A stretch of 64,000 bases of DNA from the NCBI GenBank assembly GCA_027577595.1, contig JANBRJ010000009.1:1-64000 (forward strand), read 5' to 3'. This DNA is from Coemansia sp. RSA 487 (lineage: Eukaryota; Kickxellomycota; Kickxellomycetes; Kickxellales; Kickxellaceae). A program made the translations under genes and the position numbers. Of this stretch, positions 60,656 to 64,000 are shown one piece after another. Under the pieces are notes generated by a model. That model ran no database searches, was not told the DNA's origin, and worked only from the letters and a program-made list of their open reading frames with translations. Numbering within the stretch: position 1 is the first letter of the stretch; every line of letters begins with the position of its first letter.

Positions 60656-61663
60656 CTACCTCGGAGCCAGCCTTTGTTGCTGATGCTTCCGCATGCGCAT
60701 CAGCGTCAGTGCCTCAAAGTCAGCAAAGTCCATTTCTATTCCTGGAATCTTGTCCAGATCAAGCTCTGAAATATCCGGCCTGGCTCTCTGTCTCCGTGCT
60801 TCGGAAGTACTGCTGCTGCCAGTAACAGTGGGTCTAGATGTCTTTTTTGGAGCCATGCTCGTGATGCCATGCACAGCATCCGGCTCTTTTCCTGCCGCCC
60901 AGAAGCGCGAGAACCGCTGGATCTGTGGAGCTTCATGCTGTACAGACATCAAGGCATGCGCAGCGGCGATCGACTTGAATACAAGCAGTGCCGACTGCTG
61001 CTTACCGCGCTTGCGTCCATTCTCCGACATCGGCGCCACCACGATCTCCTCGATCTCTCCGAACGGCGCAAAGGCGGGTGCAAGCAGCTCCTGGCCGACA
61101 TGACCCTCGCTGGGGTCCCACCGGATACGGATCGACCGATCCAGCTCGTCTACGTCCTCCATGGCCGCGTTCGCTTGTCTCCTGCGCTCCTCTCTCTCGC
61201 GCTCGTCATCAGCCTCCATCTGCTGCATCCGCTGGACGTGCTCCCTCATTTTCTTGTCCCGACGCATATCCTCACGCAGCGACTCCTCGCGGAACCGAGC
61301 CGCATCGTCATGCATACTTCGCGCACGCATTGCTTCGGCCTCCCGCGATTGGCGCGCCCTGAGCTCATCGGCCTCCAGCTGCGTCTTCATCTTCTTGCGG
61401 TGGCCGCTCAGCGCATCCCGCCGCTGCCGCTTTGCAAGCTGTGCCCGCCGCTGCTCATCGTATTCTGCCCTTTTCTTTGCGTCGCTTAGCGTGTCATACG
61501 CGGCCTTGATGTCGTGGAATATCTGAGTTATCTCCGGACTGTCCCGGTTCTTGTCTGGATGGTATTTTAGCGCCTTGATGCGGTATGCTTTAGTCAGCTC
61601 CTTTTCTCCAGCCTCGGATGCGACCTCAAGGAGCTCGTAAAGATCAACAAACCCCTTGCTCAT
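60656..61663 (-). CDS. DnaJ-domain splicing factor, DNAJC17/Cwf23 type
   Basis: A 335-residue protein starting at the ATG at 61663. Residues 7-75 are a J domain (LYELLEVASEAGEKELTKAYRIKALKYHPDKN, with the HPD motif). A long charged coiled coil follows (MRARSMHDDAARFREESLR). Residues 180-265 are an RRM-like domain (SIRIRWDPSEGHV, then AFAPFGEIEEIVVAP and SALLVFKS). The order J-coil-RRM is that of DNAJC17 and yeast Cwc23, which work with the spliceosome at disassembly. It ends in a basic tail. Confidence 0.86.
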   Translation of the reverse strand: MSKGFVDLYELLEVASEAGEKELTKAYRIKALKYHPDKNRDSPEITQIFHDIKAAYDTLSDAKKRAEYDEQRRAQLAKRQRRDALSGHRKKMKTQLEADELRARQSREAEAMRARSMHDDAARFREESLREDMRRDKKMREHVQRMQQMEADDEREREERRRQANAAMEDVDELDRSIRIRWDPSEGHVGQELLAPAFAPFGEIEEIVVAPMSENGRKRGKQQSALLVFKSIAAAHALMSVQHEAPQIQRFSRFWAAGKEPDAVHGITSMAPKKTSRPTVTGSSSTSEARRQRARPDISELDLDKIPGIEMDFADFEALTLMRMRKHQQQRLAPR

Positions 61664-62038
61664 CTTCCTTTGGATTCTTTGATTTCCTTTGCCCAAGATA
61701 AATAAAAGTCGTGCAGAAACAAACAAGAAAAATATACAGAATCCAATTTACGCTCGCTTTGCGCTTTTTTCAATTTATACTATTTTCATTGTAAAGCAGT
61801 TTCTGGCAATTGTGGTAAATCAAGTGCGTGTTTTGCACGTGATATCTTTTCAGCTCTGAACCACGATTTTTTGGTGATCCAAAAGCGAGCAGCTTTCGCG
61901 TCTACGAAAACACATTTGCCTCATTTTCTTTCCTTTATTGCAAGGGCAGCTATAACACGCATACTTTTTTCTTCATATTTCGTTCTGTTTGTACCTGCTT
62001 ACTTGTAGACTACCGGCATTAATTCCTTTGCTAAGCAA
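61664..62038. other. Divergent promoter of DNAJC17 and POLE2
   Basis: 375 bases between divergent starts. The frame at 62009 upstream of the POLE2 ATG stays open after a CTTGTAG acceptor-like site, so an upstream exon is possible, but no ATG is found there. Confidence 0.4.
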
Positions 62039-63790
62039 ATGCAAAGTCTCATTTACAAAATATTTACACGCAAATATGCGCTTTCGCTTCAAGCCGATGC
62101 GCTTACATATCTGGGCGGAATAATCGAACAGAACAAACTTTCGGCCGTAGAGGCTGCGAAATGGCTTGAACTTGTAGCAGACACATGGACAAAGCGCGAA
62201 GGCACGTATATGACAATTGATTGATACCGTTTACAAAACAAAACAAAACAAACTGTTTCCAATGTTTTAGGCAGGGGTTTTTTATTTAGCTAACTGGTTT
62301 GATTTTTTATTCATGGCATTTTAGCAGAACGACCACTGGTCCAGCTGGATCCACTGAAGGAATTGGTTGCTGCAGTGGCGGCAGGGACAGACAACAGCCC
62401 CACAGAAGGTGCATCCGCTGGTAATGGCACTACCTCATCGACGGCGCAGGCAGCAGCCAGCTCCGATCTGTTTTCTGTCATCAGTGCCTACGATATTCCA
62501 CCATGGTGGTACGATCCAGGCAAAAAGATGTTTATTCACCCATTTGACAAAGCCGAGATACTCTCGTCGGCCGAAGCCAAGGCGGCCCTGTTCCGGCAGC
62601 GCTACGATCTGATCAAGCAGCGGGTGATGCGCAACGAAAACTTTATGCCCATCTCTTTCAGCGACCAAGAAAAGGACCGGTTCTACAAGCTCAGCTCGAT
62701 CGACTCGCTACAGGGCCGTGACGGCGAGCACTTCTTGCTGTTCGGCATGCTTTCGCAGCTCGAGGAAGGAAAGCTGTTTCTAGAGGACAAGGCAGGCTCC
62801 ATCGAGCTTGACTTTAGCGAAATGAAAAGCAAGCACGCTTCGGTAAATGGCCTGTTTACAGAAAGCTGCTTTGTGCTTGTCGACGGATATGTTGAGGACG
62901 CAGTGTTCATGGTAGAAGAAATTGGGCTTCCACCACCCGAAACAAAGGGCAGGACACGCTCGGCGTTCCCTAACGTCAACTTCTTTGGCGGAAACCCGTC
63001 GCTGCGCACAGAGTCTCAACTCAGGGCGATTGAGGTTTCAAACGACAACGGAATGATAGTGCTCTCGGACGTGTGGCTGGACCAGCAAGACACAATGGAT
63101 GCGCTGCGCACGCTGTTCGAAGGCTTTTCCCACTCGACTCCGCCAATTGCCTTTATCTTCATCGGCGACTTTTCGTCCAAGCCCTTTGTTGCCGGATCAG
63201 GAGATACCGCAAAGTACCGCGACAATATGACCGCGCTGGGCCAGCTAATAGGTTCGTTTCCGGACATTGCGCGCAAGAGCCACTTTATCTTTGTTCCAGG
63301 AATCAACGACCCGTGGGGCCAAGGCGCGCTTCCCAAGCCGCCGCTTGCAGAGTTCTTTACAAAACGACTGGCCAGCCGTTTGTCCAAAGTAACATTTGCT
63401 ACGAATCCATGCCACATCAAATACTGTACCCACGAGATTGTCGTCTTCCGTGAGGATCTCCTTAAGCGTATCCGCCGCAACAGCGTGCTGCCGCCCACCG
63501 AGAGCACCGAGATTGCAAAGCACCTTGTGCGGACCGTTATTGATCAGGGCCACCTGTGCCCGCTGCCTCAGAGGATCCGTCCGATATACTGGGCATACGA
63601 CCACTCGATGCGCGTCTACCCTATACCCGATGTTCTTATCCTTGCTGACCGCTTCGACTCGTACTCCATAAACTACGAGGGCGCGCAGTGCATCAACCCT
63701 GGCTCCTTTTCTGCAGGCGACTTTTCCTTCTTCATGTACTACCCAGTCTCCCGCACCGCTCAGTACAGCAAGATCCCTAGAAGGCAGTAA
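62039..63790 (+). CDS. DPB2: DNA polymerase epsilon subunit B (Dpb2/POLE2)
   Basis: Exons 62039-62201 and 62325-63790 give 542 residues (human POLE2 527). The only joining that holds frame uses a GC donor (GAAG/GCACGT) and the acceptor TTTTAG/CA. A CTAAC branch-like site is at about 62290. Exon 1 has the Dpb2 N-terminal helical domain (LQADALTYLGGIIEQNKLS). Exon 2 has the OB fold (GMLSQLEEGKLFLEDKAGSIELDFSE, LVDGYVEDAVFMVEEIGLPP) and the inactive phosphoesterase domain (GGNPSLRTES, FIFIGDFSSKPF, HFIFVPGINDPWG, NPCHIKYCTHEIVVFREDLL). It holds Pol epsilon to the CMG helicase. The N-terminal exon could have an additional upstream partner. Confidence 0.93.
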
Positions 63791-64000
63791 ATATAGCATG
63801 AACATGTTTCAATTACGATTTTTTTTTTGGTTTAGTTGAGTGTTGCATGTTGATTCCAAAGAAGTTAAAGATACAACAGTCCTTCGTGTACCATTCAACA
63901 CATAAAGAGCTAGACAAAAGGAACTAGCTTCTAAGCGTAGTAGCACGGCGAGACAAGCATATCGGTCAAAATCTCCAACTGGTTTGAGGTAAACTTTTTG
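63791..64000. other. Terminal stretch downstream of DPB2
   Basis: 210 bases of 3' flank with a T run at 63820-63828. Nothing coding is seen before the window ends. Confidence 0.4.

Overview
The window is nuclear DNA of a fungus. DASH-complex Spc19, a Slt2-type TEY MAP kinase, COX16, RRG7, a DUF4246 protein and a PHO84-type phosphate transporter all point to Fungi. A full-length cobalamin-dependent methionine synthase (MetH), a probable augmin HAUS5 subunit and an EED-like WD40 protein are unlike Dikarya models. Together with short GT-AG introns and dense genes they suggest an early-diverging lineage; a Kickxellomycotina/Zoopagomycota type is my best guess, inferred rather than proven.

Layout. 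0-9.7 kb is an accessory, repeat-rich flank: an F-box-like gene between LTR-like sequences, a DUF4246 gene, dispersed repeats, a decayed open frame, and an AAA-ATPase-like/PD-(D/E)XK nuclease gene bracketed by short direct repeats. 9.8-16.5 kb is compact housekeeping sequence rich in mitochondrial genes (PPR protein, COX16, RRG7, COQ4), with SmD1, Spc19 and SRP14. 17.3-24.9 kb carries a TLDc/OXR1 protein, TTI2 and a CCCH zinc-finger protein spliced from three exons. 24.9-28.7 kb is a 3.8-kb stretch with no supportable gene. 28.7-38 kb has HAUS5 (eight exons, one junction unresolved) divergent from centrin, an LPLAT acyltransferase, TFIIH subunit TFB3 and the EED-like protein. 38-44.6 kb has MetH, mitochondrial uL11 and VPS45. 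44.6-48.4 kb has a second F-box-like paralogue, a solo LTR with clean target duplications, and PHO84. 50-55.8 kb has the cell-wall-integrity MAPK (three exons, polyglutamine N-terminus), UTP15, mitochondrial uL23 and RPB9 (two exons). A decayed Tc1/mariner element is inserted just after the RPB9 stop. 57-63.8 kb has dynein light chain, a perilipin-like protein, DNAJC17/Cwf23 and DNA polymerase epsilon subunit B.

The genes do not form one pathway. Functional pairs do recur: spindle/centrosome genes (Spc19, HAUS5 divergent from centrin, dynein light chain), transcription and RNA genes (TFB3, RPB9, SmD1, UTP15, Cwf23), and mitochondrial genes. Several pairs share short divergent promoters. All splice structures were read by eye from donor and acceptor consensus and reading phase.
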